DNA from: JAGWAJ01 sp965215155
GTDB taxonomy: Bacteria; Acidobacteriota; Vicinamibacteria; Vicinamibacterales; UBA8438
Direction: 5' to 3'
DNA length: 64,000 nucleotides
Assembly: GCA_965215155.1 (NCBI GenBank)
Contig: CBDCCY010000002.1
Location: 186,001-250,000, forward strand
The translations under genes and the position numbers were made by a program. This document shows, one piece after another, positions 43,630 to 53,179 of this stretch. Below the pieces are notes generated by a model. It made no database searches. It saw only the letters and a program-made list of their open reading frames with translations, and was not told the DNA's origin. The number at the start of each line of letters is the position of its first letter. The stretch's first letter is position 1.

Positions 43630-44144
43630 CGGCGGCGACCCGCGTGGCCGTGATCACCCGCCGCGGCCGCTCGAGGATCGGGCTCGCCCAGTCGCGCGAC
43701 GAGGCCGACCGCTGGATGGAGGACGCGATCCGCTACCGCGCCGCCGGAGCGACGGGCCGCGCGATCGTCTCAATCAACGCGCCTCCCGGGTCCCGGCGTC
43801 CGGCGATCGGCATACGCAGGGGAACGCCGTACGAGCGCCTGCACAGCTGGCTCGCGGCCCCGGCATCGCCCAGCGACCCGCGCAGCCCGCGGCGCGAGGC
43901 CGTGATTGCGAAGCTGCCGGCCAGAAGCTGTGCGAGGACCCTGATCGTGCTCGGCACCGGACTGATCGTGACCCTCACCGGACCCGCCACCGACGGCGGC
44001 CGGCCGCTCGACCGGTTCCTCCGTGTCCAGGCCGCCCGGTCCAACGCCTCCCTCAGCGACGTCGTACTCGTCGTGCACGTCGCCGACCGGCTCAGCCCCT
44101 GGATCGCGGTCAGCCCTCCCGACGTCGACATCGAGCGTTTCTGA
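43620..44144 (+). CDS. Hypothetical protein
   Basis: 174 residues with alternating strands and basic residues (RVAVITRRGRSRIGLAQSRD, LIVLGTGLIVTLTGPAT). No family is recognised. ATG 43620 overlaps the preceding gene, implying coupled translation. 44145-44310 is non-coding. Confidence 0.65.
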   Translation: MALTAATRVAVITRRGRSRIGLAQSRDEADRWMEDAIRYRAAGATGRAIVSINAPPGSRRPAIGIRRGTPYERLHSWLAAPASPSDPRSPRREAVIAKLPARSCARTLIVLGTGLIVTLTGPATDGGRPLDRFLRVQAARSNASLSDVVLVVHVADRLSPWIAVSPPDVDIERF

Positions 44145-44310
44145 GCCAACGTCGCCGAGCAGGCTCCCCGCCCGCCGAGGACGACTCCGACGGCACGCTC
44201 GACCTGCCTCCCCGCGGCCCCACACGACCCTTGGGAACGTTGGCACACACGCGGAACCGACCGCGAAGGAAGCGTGAAAGGACCAGCGAACAGACCGCAA
44301 CGGACCCGGC

Positions 44311-45108
44311 ATGGCCGCCGACAAGCAACCGGTAGCGAGAGCGCCCTGGAGCGACGCTCGCACGGTGTGGCTGCCCGACGAGTGGGCCGTCTACATCGCG
44401 AACGGCGACGACCCGGAGAGCCCCGACTGGCCAATCGACCTGTGCGACGAGGAGCTCAGGCGCCTGCGGCTCGAGGGGTTCGACGTCGTGACGTGCACGA
44501 ACCGGACCCGGGAGCTCGGCGAGTATCGCGGGATCGCGGGGACCATGCGTGCATACGAAGCGCTGCGCACCGGCGGTAACGACACTGTCGTCCGGCGCGT
44601 CACGCTGGTGCAGGAACACGTGCGGCTGCCGGCCGGGGAGAGCACCCGCCAGGTCCTGCTCGACGTGAAGCTCGACCTGACGCGGACCGAGAGCCAGCCG
44701 CTCGAACGGCTCGTAGCCCGGGCGTGGCGCGCCGGCCATGGCGCCCGCCGGCGGGTCGCGCTGGCGTTCGGACACGTCGGCGACTCCGGCCTCGAGCGGG
44801 CCTGGGCCTACATCGACATCGATCCCGCCGCCAGACCACTCACGCGCAGCGCATGGAGCGACGGCACCGCGGTCAGGACGCGCATCGAAGCGAGAAACTG
44901 CGTCGGCCAGGTCGTGCTGAAGCAGCCCGACGCCGCCATTGCCGAGACCGCGCTGCCCGCGGCGTACCGGGCCGCGACGTTCTACGACGACGAGGGTCAA
45001 GTGCGCTGCGTCCGGTGCGACCGCCTCAAGCGCATGACCGCCCCTGACAGCGGGCCGTCCTTGCGGCTGGATCGCCCTTCCGAATGCCCGAACTGCGAAC
45101 GACCGTAG
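44311..45108 (+). CDS. Hypothetical protein with C-terminal zinc ribbon
   Basis: 265 residues. The body is unknown (VWLPDEWAVYIANGDD, RVTLVQEHVRLPAGEST). The last 40 residues carry two CxxC knuckles (VRCVRCDRLKRM and ECPNCERP), a small zinc ribbon. It could be a nucleic-acid or protein adaptor of the mobile element. ATG 44311 follows GAAAGGACC. Confidence 0.65.
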   Translation: MAADKQPVARAPWSDARTVWLPDEWAVYIANGDDPESPDWPIDLCDEELRRLRLEGFDVVTCTNRTRELGEYRGIAGTMRAYEALRTGGNDTVVRRVTLVQEHVRLPAGESTRQVLLDVKLDLTRTESQPLERLVARAWRAGHGARRRVALAFGHVGDSGLERAWAYIDIDPAARPLTRSAWSDGTAVRTRIEARNCVGQVVLKQPDAAIAETALPAAYRAATFYDDEGQVRCVRCDRLKRMTAPDSGPSLRLDRPSECPNCERP

Positions 45109-45208
45109 TGCCGCCAGCCGCCCTCCGCCGCAAGGCGCACCCCGCCGGCATCCCGGACCAGCCCGCACGCCGCCGGCCCGACGTCCTCCCGGAAGGAGAC
45201 AACGACAC

Positions 45209-45394
45209 ATGCTGAGAAGCCTGTCGAGGGCGCGTTGCGCCCTCGCCTCGAGCCTGCTCGCCCGCAACTCCGCCGAACCGCCCGCGGCGTGGAACCCCCG
45301 GGCGAAGCCGCGGCACGCGGAGCGCCGGGCCACCTGCCGGACCGGCCGGCGCGACGCCACGAGTCGCACGGACGCCAGAGGCCACCGGCGATGA
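45209..45394 (+). CDS. Small basic hypothetical protein
   Basis: 61 residues rich in Arg and Ala (MLRSLSRARCALASSLLARN). A strong GGAAGGAG ribosome site precedes ATG 45209, and its stop overlaps the DUF4326 start (ATGA), so translation here is likely even if the peptide mainly serves coupling. Confidence 0.5.
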   Translation: MLRSLSRARCALASSLLARNSAEPPAAWNPRAKPRHAERRATCRTGRRDATSRTDARGHRR

Positions 45395-45756
45395 TCCTCA
45401 ACCGCCGCACCGACCGGCCCAGGCCGCACCAGGTCTACATCGGCCGCCCCTCGAAGTGGGGTAACCCCTTCAAGCTGACGGCTGGCGACCGGCTCCGCGT
45501 CATCGCCCTGTACCGCGCGGATCTGGTCCACAAGCTGCGCAGCGGCAGGGTGACGCGCACCGAGCTCGCGGAACTCTACGGCCACCCGCTGGTGTGCTGG
45601 TGCGCCCCGCTGGCGTGCCACGGCCACGTGCTGCGCGCGGCCGCCGCGTGGGCCGCGACCCAGCCCGACGTTGGCCTGGAAGCCGCCAGGTGGACGAGGG
45701 AGCCCATCGAGCGCCTCGTCCGGCGCATGAGACGACCCGGAGCACGAGCAGCATGA
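45391..45756 (+). CDS. DUF4326-domain protein
   Basis: 121 residues matching the DUF4326 pattern: VYIGRPSKWGNPFKL near the start, a helical middle and LVCWCAPLACHGHVL, where Cys and His may bind metal. Such proteins are frequent on phages and conjugative elements; their function is unknown. ATG 45391 overlaps the small upstream frame and its end overlaps the next start. Confidence 0.85.
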   Translation: MILNRRTDRPRPHQVYIGRPSKWGNPFKLTAGDRLRVIALYRADLVHKLRSGRVTRTELAELYGHPLVCWCAPLACHGHVLRAAAAWAATQPDVGLEAARWTREPIERLVRRMRRPGARAA

Positions 45757-46226
45757 CCGCGCTCGACCTCATCACCAGGCGCCAGTACCTCGAGGAAGAG
45801 CTGGCGCTGGCCGCCGCCACCCAGCAGTACGTCCTCGACGGCCCCTCCCCGACAAGCCCCGCCGACCGCGACGCCCGCGACGCCCTCCTCGACCGCCTGC
45901 GGACCCGCTGGACCAACGCGCTCGACTGCCTGACCAGACACACCGACCCCGCCCGCTGCGGCGACCCCGACTGGCAGGGGCCCGTCATGGAGCGGGCGAG
46001 GCACGCCGCGGGACGCTTCGCCGAGCCCGCCGACGCTGGCGCCGCGCGAACCGCGGCCGCGGGCGCCGACGAGGCCGCGCTGCGGGCGGCCGTCGAACGG
46101 GCGGAACGGGCGCTGTCCGTCGACGAAGGCTGCTACTCGGTCTCCCGGATGCACGACGCCGCCCTCGAGCTCACCGAAGCCGCGAGGGCCCTGCTAGACG
46201 AACTCGAAACGAGGCACACGGAATGA
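45753..46226 (+). CDS. Hypothetical helical protein
   Basis: 157 residues, almost entirely helical (LITRRQYLEEELALAAATQQ, LRAAVERAERALSVDEG). Not recognised. It overlaps both neighbours by four bases (ATGA) and so belongs to the DUF4326-ParB operon. Confidence 0.7.
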   Translation: MTALDLITRRQYLEEELALAAATQQYVLDGPSPTSPADRDARDALLDRLRTRWTNALDCLTRHTDPARCGDPDWQGPVMERARHAAGRFAEPADAGAARTAAAGADEAALRAAVERAERALSVDEGCYSVSRMHDAALELTEAARALLDELETRHTE

Positions 46227-48292
46227 CGAAACTCACGAACCGGAACATCCCCCTCTGCCGGTTGACGCTGTCGGCCGCCAACGTGCGCACGGCGAGCGCC
46301 GACCCCGAGGACGACAAGGGGCTGCAAGCGAGCATCCTCTCGCTCGGCGTCCTCGAGAGCCTCCTCGTGATCCCCAACGGCGACGACAACTTCGACGTGG
46401 TCGCCGGCGGCCGGCGGCTGGCCGCCCTGCAGCAGCTCGCCAAGGCCGGCAAGATCGCCGCCGACTACGTCGCGCCGTGCCGCGTCCTGGGCGACGGCGC
46501 GGACCCCGCCGAGGTGTCGCTCCACGAGAACGAGAAGCGCGCCCCGATGCACCCGGCCGACCAGTACGAGGCGTACGCCCGGCTGCGCGCCAAGGGCATG
46601 ACGGCGGCCGAGATCGCGTCACGAGCCGGCGTCAGCGAGCGGCAGGTCACGAAAATGATGCGGCTCGGGACGGTGGCCCCGGAGCTGCTGGCGGCCTTCC
46701 GCAACGGCGAGATGAACCTCCAGACGCTGATGGCCTTCACCGTCACCGACGACCGCCGGGCGCAGCTCGACGTCTGGGCGAAGGCCCGCAGCGGCGGGAC
46801 GACGTGGCCCGAGCACATCCGCGACCAGCTCACCGAGGGCGCGGTGATCGGCACCAGCGGACTCGCCTCGTTCGTCGGGCTCGAGGCGTACGAGAAGGCC
46901 GGCGGCCGCTTGCAGCACGACCTGTTCAGCCAGTTCGACGACGAGGCGGTGTACCTGCTCGACCGCAGCCTGCTCGTGAAGCTGGCCGAGTCCGAGCTGA
47001 AGAAGACCGCCGACCGGCTCGCGAAGCGGTGGAAGTGGGTCGAGATCCAGATCGACCCCGACTGGGACCGGATCCACACGCTGCACAAGCTCCGCGGCGA
47101 GCCCGGCACGCCGACCGCGGCCGAGCGGAAGCGCCTCGACGCGCTCGCGGACCAGATGCAGGACATCGCCGACAACCCGCCGATGGACCCGGCCGAGCAG
47201 GGCAATGCGTACGCTCGCAGCCAGGAACTGAACGCCAAGCACGAGAAGCTCGAGGCGCGCATCGCCGCCCGCACAAAGTATCGGCCCGAGGACATGCGCA
47301 TCGCCGGCTGCATCGTCACCCTCAAGGGCGCGCGGGCGGACGTGATCCCGGGCCTCGTGCTTCCGGAAGACGTGCCGCCGAAGCCGAAGAAGGCCGCCTC
47401 GAAGAAGGCCGCGGCCGACGCACCGGCGAACACCACCGAGGCGGCCGGCCCGAAGCCCGCGGACGGCGGCGGAGAGCCCGCCGCGCCGCCGGTGACGTTC
47501 GACGAGCGGTTCGAGGAGCCGTGGACGACCCGCACCGCGCACAACCACCAGAGCCCCGACGCGGCGCACGCCAAGGCCGCGGGCCTGAGCACGGCCGTCA
47601 TCGACGACCTCGCCGCGATCCGCACGGGCATCGTCCGCGCCGCGCTGGCCAAGCGCTTCGACGTGGCGTTCGACCTCGCGGCGTACCTCCTGGTGATGGA
47701 CACTTCGACGCGCGGCACCGAGCGCCCCGCCGACATCCGCCTCGTCCGCACGAGCCTGCGCCCGATGGGCCGCAACAGCGAGAACGACTTCGCCGCCGCC
47801 AGCCCCGGCGAGAAGCTCGACAGCCCGCCCGCCGGGAAGTGGATGAAGCTCGGAGACGACCTGAAGCGCTTCGACGCGTTCCGCGCCCTCCCCGACGCCG
47901 AGAAGCAGGACCTGTTCGCCCGTGCGGTCTCGGCCGCGCTCCACAACCAGGCCGCCAACCAGCACCGCGCGCTGCCGATCGGGGAGCGCGTGGTCGAGCT
48001 CCTCGACATCGACTTCGCCCGGGCCGTCCGGCCCACCGAGAAGTACTTCTGGAAGCGGCTGACCCGCGCGCGGATGCTCGAGATCGCGGAGGCCGTCGTC
48101 GGCGCCGAGTGGGCGAAGGCGCGCCGGAACCACAAGAAGGGGCAGCTCGCCGCCGACATGGCCGCCGTGTTCGGGGACGACCCGCAGGGGCGCGCCGCGC
48201 TCGACGCCGAGGCGCGGGAACGGGTCGAACAGTGGGCCATGCCGGGGTTCGGGGCGTGGGATGGTCCCGCCGCGAAGAAGGGGCGATCGTGA
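46223..48292 (+). CDS. ParB/Srx-domain protein 1 (large)
   Basis: 689 residues. An N-terminal ParB nuclease-like domain has VVAGGRRLAALQQL (box I, about residue 60) and LHENEKRAPMHPADQYEAY (box II), followed by a KorB-type helix-turn-helix (MTAAEIASRAGVSERQVTKM). The middle is helical with a coiled coil near 300-350, then an Ala/Pro/Lys linker (about 395-425) and a C-terminal domain shared with the second ParB-like protein in this window. It is longer than partition ParB (about 300 residues), as in Srx-like plasmid proteins. Likely a CTP- or DNA-binding factor of the mobile element. Confidence 0.85.
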   Translation: MTKLTNRNIPLCRLTLSAANVRTASADPEDDKGLQASILSLGVLESLLVIPNGDDNFDVVAGGRRLAALQQLAKAGKIAADYVAPCRVLGDGADPAEVSLHENEKRAPMHPADQYEAYARLRAKGMTAAEIASRAGVSERQVTKMMRLGTVAPELLAAFRNGEMNLQTLMAFTVTDDRRAQLDVWAKARSGGTTWPEHIRDQLTEGAVIGTSGLASFVGLEAYEKAGGRLQHDLFSQFDDEAVYLLDRSLLVKLAESELKKTADRLAKRWKWVEIQIDPDWDRIHTLHKLRGEPGTPTAAERKRLDALADQMQDIADNPPMDPAEQGNAYARSQELNAKHEKLEARIAARTKYRPEDMRIAGCIVTLKGARADVIPGLVLPEDVPPKPKKAASKKAAADAPANTTEAAGPKPADGGGEPAAPPVTFDERFEEPWTTRTAHNHQSPDAAHAKAAGLSTAVIDDLAAIRTGIVRAALAKRFDVAFDLAAYLLVMDTSTRGTERPADIRLVRTSLRPMGRNSENDFAAASPGEKLDSPPAGKWMKLGDDLKRFDAFRALPDAEKQDLFARAVSAALHNQAANQHRALPIGERVVELLDIDFARAVRPTEKYFWKRLTRARMLEIAEAVVGAEWAKARRNHKKGQLAADMAAVFGDDPQGRAALDAEARERVEQWAMPGFGAWDGPAAKKGRS

Positions 48293-48622
48293 CCCGCCCG
48301 AGCTTCCGCAAGAATGGCGCCGGCCAGACTCGCGGAAACCGGCCTGGGGAACGCGGCTGAAGGCCGAGAACGCACCGCCGCAACACGCGATCGCCAGCCG
48401 GAACCGCCGGAACCAACTGAAATCCGGCCGGATCAGCGAGCGTGGGATCGGCCACAGAGGCCGTAGCCCAGGGCGGGTTGCGGCCCGAGCACCGCACCGA
48501 TGAGAATCAACGAAGGAGATCCGATGGGAGAGATCCGTTCCAACCTCACCCTTGGAGAGCACGGTCGACCGTGTCGTAGTCGACCGCGGCCACCAGGCCG
48601 CACCAGTTCACACTGACGAGGA
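48293..48622 (+). other. Non-coding stretch with one short frame behind a strong ribosome site
   Basis: No real gene is seen. GAAGGAGATCCG precedes ATG 48524, which opens only 30 codons (MGEIRSNLTLGEHG and on to TGA 48616). This may be the start of a gene that was cut when the HigBA pair arrived. Confidence 0.35.
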
Positions 48623-48651
48623 TTGACAGACGTGTAGCCTGTTGGCTACTT
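48623..48651 (+). promoter_or_regulatory. HigBA promoter with operator palindrome
   Basis: TTGACA (48623-48628) and TACTTT (48646-48651) are 17 bases apart. Between and over the -10 lies the perfect inverted repeat GTAGCC-TGTT-GGCTAC (48633-48648), the likely antitoxin operator. Confidence 0.65.
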
Positions 48652-48656
48652 TGCAG

Positions 48657-48947
48657 ATGCTCGAAGTACGCAAGACGGAGTTCTACGCCAGGTGGCTGGA
48701 CGGGTTGCGGGACGTCCGCGCCCGTGCCCGCGTCCTGGTCCGAGTCGAGCGGCTGGCGGCTGGCAATCCGGGCGACGTCAAGCCCGTGGGCGAAGGCGTC
48801 TCGGAGATGCGGATCGATTACGGCGGGGGCTACCGGGTGTACTTCAAGCGGCACGGCCAGACAGTGGTCGTGTTGCTGGCGGGCGGCGACAAACGCACGC
48901 AGAACACCGACATCGAGACGGCGCTGCGCCTGGCGAGAAACCTGTAG
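48657..48947 (+). CDS. HigB-type (RelE superfamily) toxin
   Basis: A 96-residue addiction-module killer protein: VRKTEFYARWLDGLRDVRAR, GNPGDVKPVGEGVSEMRIDY, GYRVYF and LLAGGDKRTQNTDIETA are the family's signature blocks. ATG 48657 lies directly after the operator; an upstream TTG at 48642 would sit inside it. Expected to cut mRNA on ribosomes. Confidence 0.92.
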   Translation: MLEVRKTEFYARWLDGLRDVRARARVLVRVERLAAGNPGDVKPVGEGVSEMRIDYGGGYRVYFKRHGQTVVVLLAGGDKRTQNTDIETALRLARNL

Positions 48948-48955
48948 GCGACACC

Positions 48956-49273
48956 ATGACCAAGACCGCCACATCCCGCTACGACGTTGCCGATCACCTG
49001 CGCACGCACGAAGACATGGCAGCGTACTTGGAAGCGTCTATCGAGGACGCGGACGGCGACGCCGCGCTCGTGGCCAAGGCACTGGGCGACATCGCCCGCG
49101 CCCGGGGTATTGCGCAGGTCGCGAGCGACGCCGGCCTGTCGCGCGAGAGCCTGTACAAGGCTCTGTCCGGCGAGCGGGTTCCGAACTTGGACACCGTTCT
49201 CAAGGTGGTCGGCGCGCTGGGCCTGAAACTGCGCGCCGAGGTCTCGCCCGCGGTAGAGGGACGATCGGGGTGA
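48956..49273 (+). CDS. HigA-type antitoxin
   Basis: 105 residues. The N-terminal YDVADHLRTHEDMAAYLEAS is the toxin-binding part, followed by a helix-turn-helix (GIAQVASDAGLSRESLYKAL) typical of the antitoxin partner of this HigB group. It starts 8 bases after the toxin stop. Confidence 0.92.
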   Translation: MTKTATSRYDVADHLRTHEDMAAYLEASIEDADGDAALVAKALGDIARARGIAQVASDAGLSRESLYKALSGERVPNLDTVLKVVGALGLKLRAEVSPAVEGRSG

Positions 49274-49925
49274 GGGCGGGGCGTCCTGACGGCAGCGAGC
49301 GGGAGCGGAAACGACTCGGCGCGGATCCCTTTGCCCAGGCAGAACGTCGCGAAATGAACGTTGAGCAGGCACCTAGCGATCAGGGTGCGCTCAAGCTCGT
49401 GGACCGTCACCTTGGCGGGTCGATGTCCGGCGATCTGGCGGACGCCGCTCGAAAGGCATCTCGCCCAAATGGAATCGTGACACGGCCGGAACCTGTGGCG
49501 GCCGTGGCAGGCGGCTGCTCCGCCGCCACTCTCGCCCTCCGAGGTCACGCCCAGCGCCACCCGTCACACGACCCGCGAGGCCCGGTCATGCGCCCTGCGG
49601 GCGCCGCGACGGTATTCGCGTCACCTCACGAGCGTAATCCCGTAGATCTCGAACGCTGAATCGCCGCCCGTCGGCCCGGTTCCGGCGCCGTAGCCAAGGG
49701 CGCCGGCCAGCCCGCCAGCCGCCGCGCCCAGCAGCCGGCATCCCCCGGCCTCCCGAGCTCCGACTCCCCTTCACCGGCGTTCCCGCCGCGCCGCCACCCA
49801 TCGCGCTCTCATCTGCCCACGGACGCCGACCCCGGCGCGAAAGCAAGCGACATCGTGACGAAGGCCCGGATCCTCCCTGCCCGAGCCGGACCGAGGCCAG
49901 ACCCACGACGACGAGGAGGTACGCC
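49274..49925 (+). other. Intergenic region without a supported gene
   Basis: 652 bases. Open frames here have no ribosome sites and no protein-like pattern. Around 49585-49610 a GCGCCCTGCGGGCGC hairpin is seen. The right edge carries the GACGAGGAGGT ribosome site of the next gene. Confidence 0.5.
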
Positions 49926-50351
49926 ATGACCCGCAAGCAGTTCCTGGACGCCGCAGACCGGGGGCGGCCGGTACGGCTGAAGGACAGGAGCCGGTGCTTC
50001 TACGAGGACGAGTGGTACCGCCCACACGCGGCCCCGGACGGCCGGCTGGCGATCTCCGCGCACACCGGAGAGCAGCACGACGTCGACGACACGCTGCTCG
50101 ATGCCCTGACCGACGAAATCCCGCCGTTGACCGTGGCCGGCGTGCTTCACGCGGCGCCCAGGGGAGACGAGGCACGAACCGTGATCGTGATTGCTGACCC
50201 GGACGGCAAGTTGCAGGCGCTGGGCGCGTACAACGTGGAGCCGGTGTCGATCACGACAACGAACGGCGAGCTGCGCGAAGCAACTCCGCTGGAGCCCGGT
50301 ACCCAGGCCGTGCTGCTGTACGCCGGCGCGACACGCCCCCCCTTGCCTTGA
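49926..50351 (+). CDS. Hypothetical protein
   Basis: 141 residues, not recognised: MTRKQFLDAADRGRPVRLKD, FYEDEWYRPH, then two beta-rich stretches (ARTVIVIADPDGKLQALGAY). An excellent GAGGAGGT ribosome site supports ATG 49926. Confidence 0.75.
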   Translation: MTRKQFLDAADRGRPVRLKDRSRCFYEDEWYRPHAAPDGRLAISAHTGEQHDVDDTLLDALTDEIPPLTVAGVLHAAPRGDEARTVIVIADPDGKLQALGAYNVEPVSITTTNGELREATPLEPGTQAVLLYAGATRPPLP

Positions 50352-50641
50352 GCGGGGCGGACGGCCGGCAACGGGACCACCCGCCGAACCCGACGCCGCC
50401 TCGAGCCGCCGAGCCCCGAAACCCCACCAACGCCGACCTCGACCTCACGGACGCGCCGCGCCGGCTCGCGGCCCGCCGTCTCCGGCTCCAACGACGAGAC
50501 CCGCCACGCCGCGACGATCGCCACCTCGAGAAGGCGATCGACACCATCCGAACCCGACCCCACCGAAGCGGACGCCCCCCCGGCGACCCTGCACAGCCCG
50601 GGCACCGTGAGCCCCGAGGGCAAGGAGCAACGAACGCATGA
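50348..50641 (+). CDS. Doubtful basic/proline-rich frame
   Basis: 97 codons from TTG 50348, overlapping the preceding stop and the following ATG by four bases each. Composition is Pro/Arg-rich and could be a chance frame in GC-rich DNA. Only the overlaps argue for translation. Confidence 0.25.
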   Translation: MSGADGRQRDHPPNPTPPRAAEPRNPTNADLDLTDAPRRLAARRLRLQRRDPPRRDDRHLEKAIDTIRTRPHRSGRPPGDPAQPGHREPRGQGATNA

Positions 50642-51003
50642 CGACCACACGAACGGTGGACGACCACCTGACGGCCCTGCTCGCCGACGCCATCGCGCGC
50701 GGCGCCGAGCCGCTCAGCCACGTCTGCCGGCAGCTCGCCCGCGAGCTCGAAGCCGGAGACGCCAGCCCCGACGAGGCCGCACGCCTCTTGACCGCGGCCG
50801 CGGCCGCGGCCGCGGCGCCACCCGCGCGCGCCACGACCGTGCCCGCGAACCTCGCGGCGCTGGCCGAGCAGATGCGCGCCGCCGAGCGGGCCTTCAGCGA
50901 CACGAGCGTGCCCGGAGACCTGGTGATGATGACCGCCACGATCCACGCCCACCGCTGCCTGGACATCGGGATCCGCCGCGCCCAGACGCACGGAAGGAAC
51001 TGA
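50638..51003 (+). CDS. Hypothetical helical protein
   Basis: 121 residues, helical, with an eight-alanine run (LLTAAAAAAAA) and a C-terminal LVMMTATIHAHRCLDIGIRR. Not recognised. AAGGAG precedes ATG 50638, and it ends one base before the second ParB-like gene, an arrangement parallel to the helical gene before ParB-like 1. Confidence 0.65.
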   Translation: MTTTRTVDDHLTALLADAIARGAEPLSHVCRQLARELEAGDASPDEAARLLTAAAAAAAAPPARATTVPANLAALAEQMRAAERAFSDTSVPGDLVMMTATIHAHRCLDIGIRRAQTHGRN

Positions 51004-51004
51004 C

Positions 51005-53179
51005 ATGCCACACAACGACGAAATCCGGTGGATACCCCTCCGGAACCTGGAGCCGTCCGACCGCAACGCGCGCACGGCGGCGGCGCCGGCGGAAGCCATG
51101 CGCGAGCTCGAAGCGTCCCTCGAAGCGCACGGGCTCCTCGAGAACCTCGTGGTCCGCGCCCACGACGACGAGAAGACCTTCCACGTCGTCGGCGGCGGCC
51201 GGCGGCTCCGCGCCCTTCGGACCCTAGCCAGGAAGCGCCGCGGCCGGTTCCGGACAACGACGCCGATACCCTGCCGGGTCCTTCCCGACGACGCGATCGA
51301 CGAGGAGATCAGCTACACCGAGAACGCCGTGCGCGTGAACATGCACCCGATCGACGAGTTCACGGCCTTCCACACGATGCTCGAGCGCGGCCTGAGCGTC
51401 CGCGAGATCGCCAACCGCTTCGGCCTGACCGTCCAGGCGGTGCAACGGCGGCTGCGCCTCGGCGCCGTCGCACCGGAGATCCTCGCCCAAGCGCGCGACG
51501 ACCGCCTGACGCTCGACCAGCTCCAGGCGTTCGCGTCGACGCCGGACCGCGGCCGGCAACTCGACGTCTGGAACAAGGTGCGGAACCAGACCGGATACAC
51601 GCCGACCGCCGGCTGGATCCGCAACGAGCTGCAGCAGGGCCTCGTGTCCGCGGCATCCGCCCGCGCGCGGTTCGTCGGCCTGAAGGCGTACAAGGCCGCC
51701 GGCGGGACCGTCGAGGAGGACCTGTTCGCGGCCGAGGACGAGAGGAGCGTGCTGATCCGCGACGTCGAGCTCCTCAGCGATCTCGCGTCCAAGAAGCTGC
51801 GAGGCGCGCGGCGCGAGCTCGGCGACGGCTGGCGCTGGATCGACACCGTCCTCGAGGCGCCGTGGGACGTGACCCGGCAGTTCGGACGCGTCAAGGGCAA
51901 GCCCGAGCCCCCGACCGACGCCGAGACCGCGCGCCTCGCGGAGCTGGCGGCCGAGATCGACCGGCTCAAGCAAGCGGCCTACGGGCTCGCCAACGACCGC
52001 GCCGGTGACGCCGAGCGCGACCGCCTCAAGGCCAGGATCGAGAAGCTCGAGTCCGAAGCGAACGCCCTCAACGAGGAGATGCACTCGCACGAGTCGTTCA
52101 GCCACGAGCTGATGGCCTGCTCGGGATGCATCGTGACGATCGGCGGCGAGGGCGACCTGGTCATTCACCGGGGCCTGGTGCGCCGCCAGGACGAGCACCT
52201 CGTGCCCGCACCGCCAACGCCGGGCCCCGTTACGACTCCCGGCCCAACCGCCGAGGCCGCAGCCCCCACCGATGGCGCGGCCGGCGGGAAGCCGGACCCG
52301 GCCCCGCCGCCGACGCCGCCCCAGCCCGCGGCCGCGGGCGCAAGCAACGACGGGCCGCCGCCCCCGACGCCCGCCAGGGACCACGCTGCGCCCCCGGCGC
52401 CGCCCCCCGATCCCGGATACCGGCCGCCGCAGTACGACCAGGCCGAGCCCGACGAGCGCGCCGCGGCGACCCAGGACGCGGGCCTTCGGCTGGGCCTGGC
52501 CGAGGACCTGCGGCTGATCCGCGCCGGCATCGTCAAGGCGTGCCTGGAGTGCGACCCGGAGCTCGCCTTCGACCTCGCGGCGTACCAGATGGCCTCGGCC
52601 GTCTTCGGCGGGAAGCCGGACGGACCCCTGGCGATCGAGATCACCGTCACGCCGGACGTGCCCGATGGCGTCGACTCCGACGACCGGGAAGCCCTCGCGC
52701 GGAGGAGCCCCGGGGCGCGGATGCTGGCCGCGGAGGCCACCTGCCTGAAGCTCCACTGGCTGCAGGCCCCGACCCCGCGGGAGCGGCTGCTCCAGTTCCG
52801 CGCGCTCAGGCCCAAGGAGCGGCGCCGGCAGTTCGCCGCGGCCGTCGCCCGGGCGCTCACGCCCCAGCTCGCCTTCGACCCCGACGCGCGGCCTGAAACC
52901 GAGGCCGTGGTCGAGGCGCTCGACATCCCGGCTTCGGCCTGGACGCTGGGTCCGCGCGCGCTCCGCAACGGGCAATTGTCCGTGGAAGGGAGAGCCCGCC
53001 GTCGGCGGCCTCCTGTTGGCTCCGCCGCACCGCCGACACGTCCCGCGTTCACGCCGCGCGAACACGCGGCGCGGCGATCATCGACGGCATCGTATCCGCG
53101 ACGTGCCACACGGTGTCCGGTCGTCCTTCCGCGACCGGACGGCCGAGGGAGGCGGGATGAGCCGGAACACGGTGGATGA
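51005..53179 (+). CDS. ParB/Srx-domain protein 2, C-terminus displaced
   Basis: 724 residues, a paralogue of the protein at 46223. It has the ParB domain (HVVGGGRRLRALRTL, YTENAVRVNMHPIDEFTAF), a helix-turn-helix (LSVREIANRFGLTVQAVQRR), coiled coils near 300-360, a long Pro/Ala linker (about 400-485) and a helical C-terminal half. After VVEALDIP (about 52932) the paralogy is lost for about 250 bases; the expected terminal domain appears only in the next frame at 53176. So this protein ends in about 80 unrelated Arg/Pro-rich residues. Confidence 0.8.
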   Translation: MPHNDEIRWIPLRNLEPSDRNARTAAAPAEAMRELEASLEAHGLLENLVVRAHDDEKTFHVVGGGRRLRALRTLARKRRGRFRTTTPIPCRVLPDDAIDEEISYTENAVRVNMHPIDEFTAFHTMLERGLSVREIANRFGLTVQAVQRRLRLGAVAPEILAQARDDRLTLDQLQAFASTPDRGRQLDVWNKVRNQTGYTPTAGWIRNELQQGLVSAASARARFVGLKAYKAAGGTVEEDLFAAEDERSVLIRDVELLSDLASKKLRGARRELGDGWRWIDTVLEAPWDVTRQFGRVKGKPEPPTDAETARLAELAAEIDRLKQAAYGLANDRAGDAERDRLKARIEKLESEANALNEEMHSHESFSHELMACSGCIVTIGGEGDLVIHRGLVRRQDEHLVPAPPTPGPVTTPGPTAEAAAPTDGAAGGKPDPAPPPTPPQPAAAGASNDGPPPPTPARDHAAPPAPPPDPGYRPPQYDQAEPDERAAATQDAGLRLGLAEDLRLIRAGIVKACLECDPELAFDLAAYQMASAVFGGKPDGPLAIEITVTPDVPDGVDSDDREALARRSPGARMLAAEATCLKLHWLQAPTPRERLLQFRALRPKERRRQFAAAVARALTPQLAFDPDARPETEAVVEALDIPASAWTLGPRALRNGQLSVEGRARRRRPPVGSAAPPTRPAFTPREHAARRSSTASYPRRATRCPVVLPRPDGRGRRDEPEHGG

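Noticed and set aside
49354..49659. 101-codon frame after HigA
   Set aside because: No ribosome site, no family pattern, and composition drifts to Pro/His-rich nonsense.
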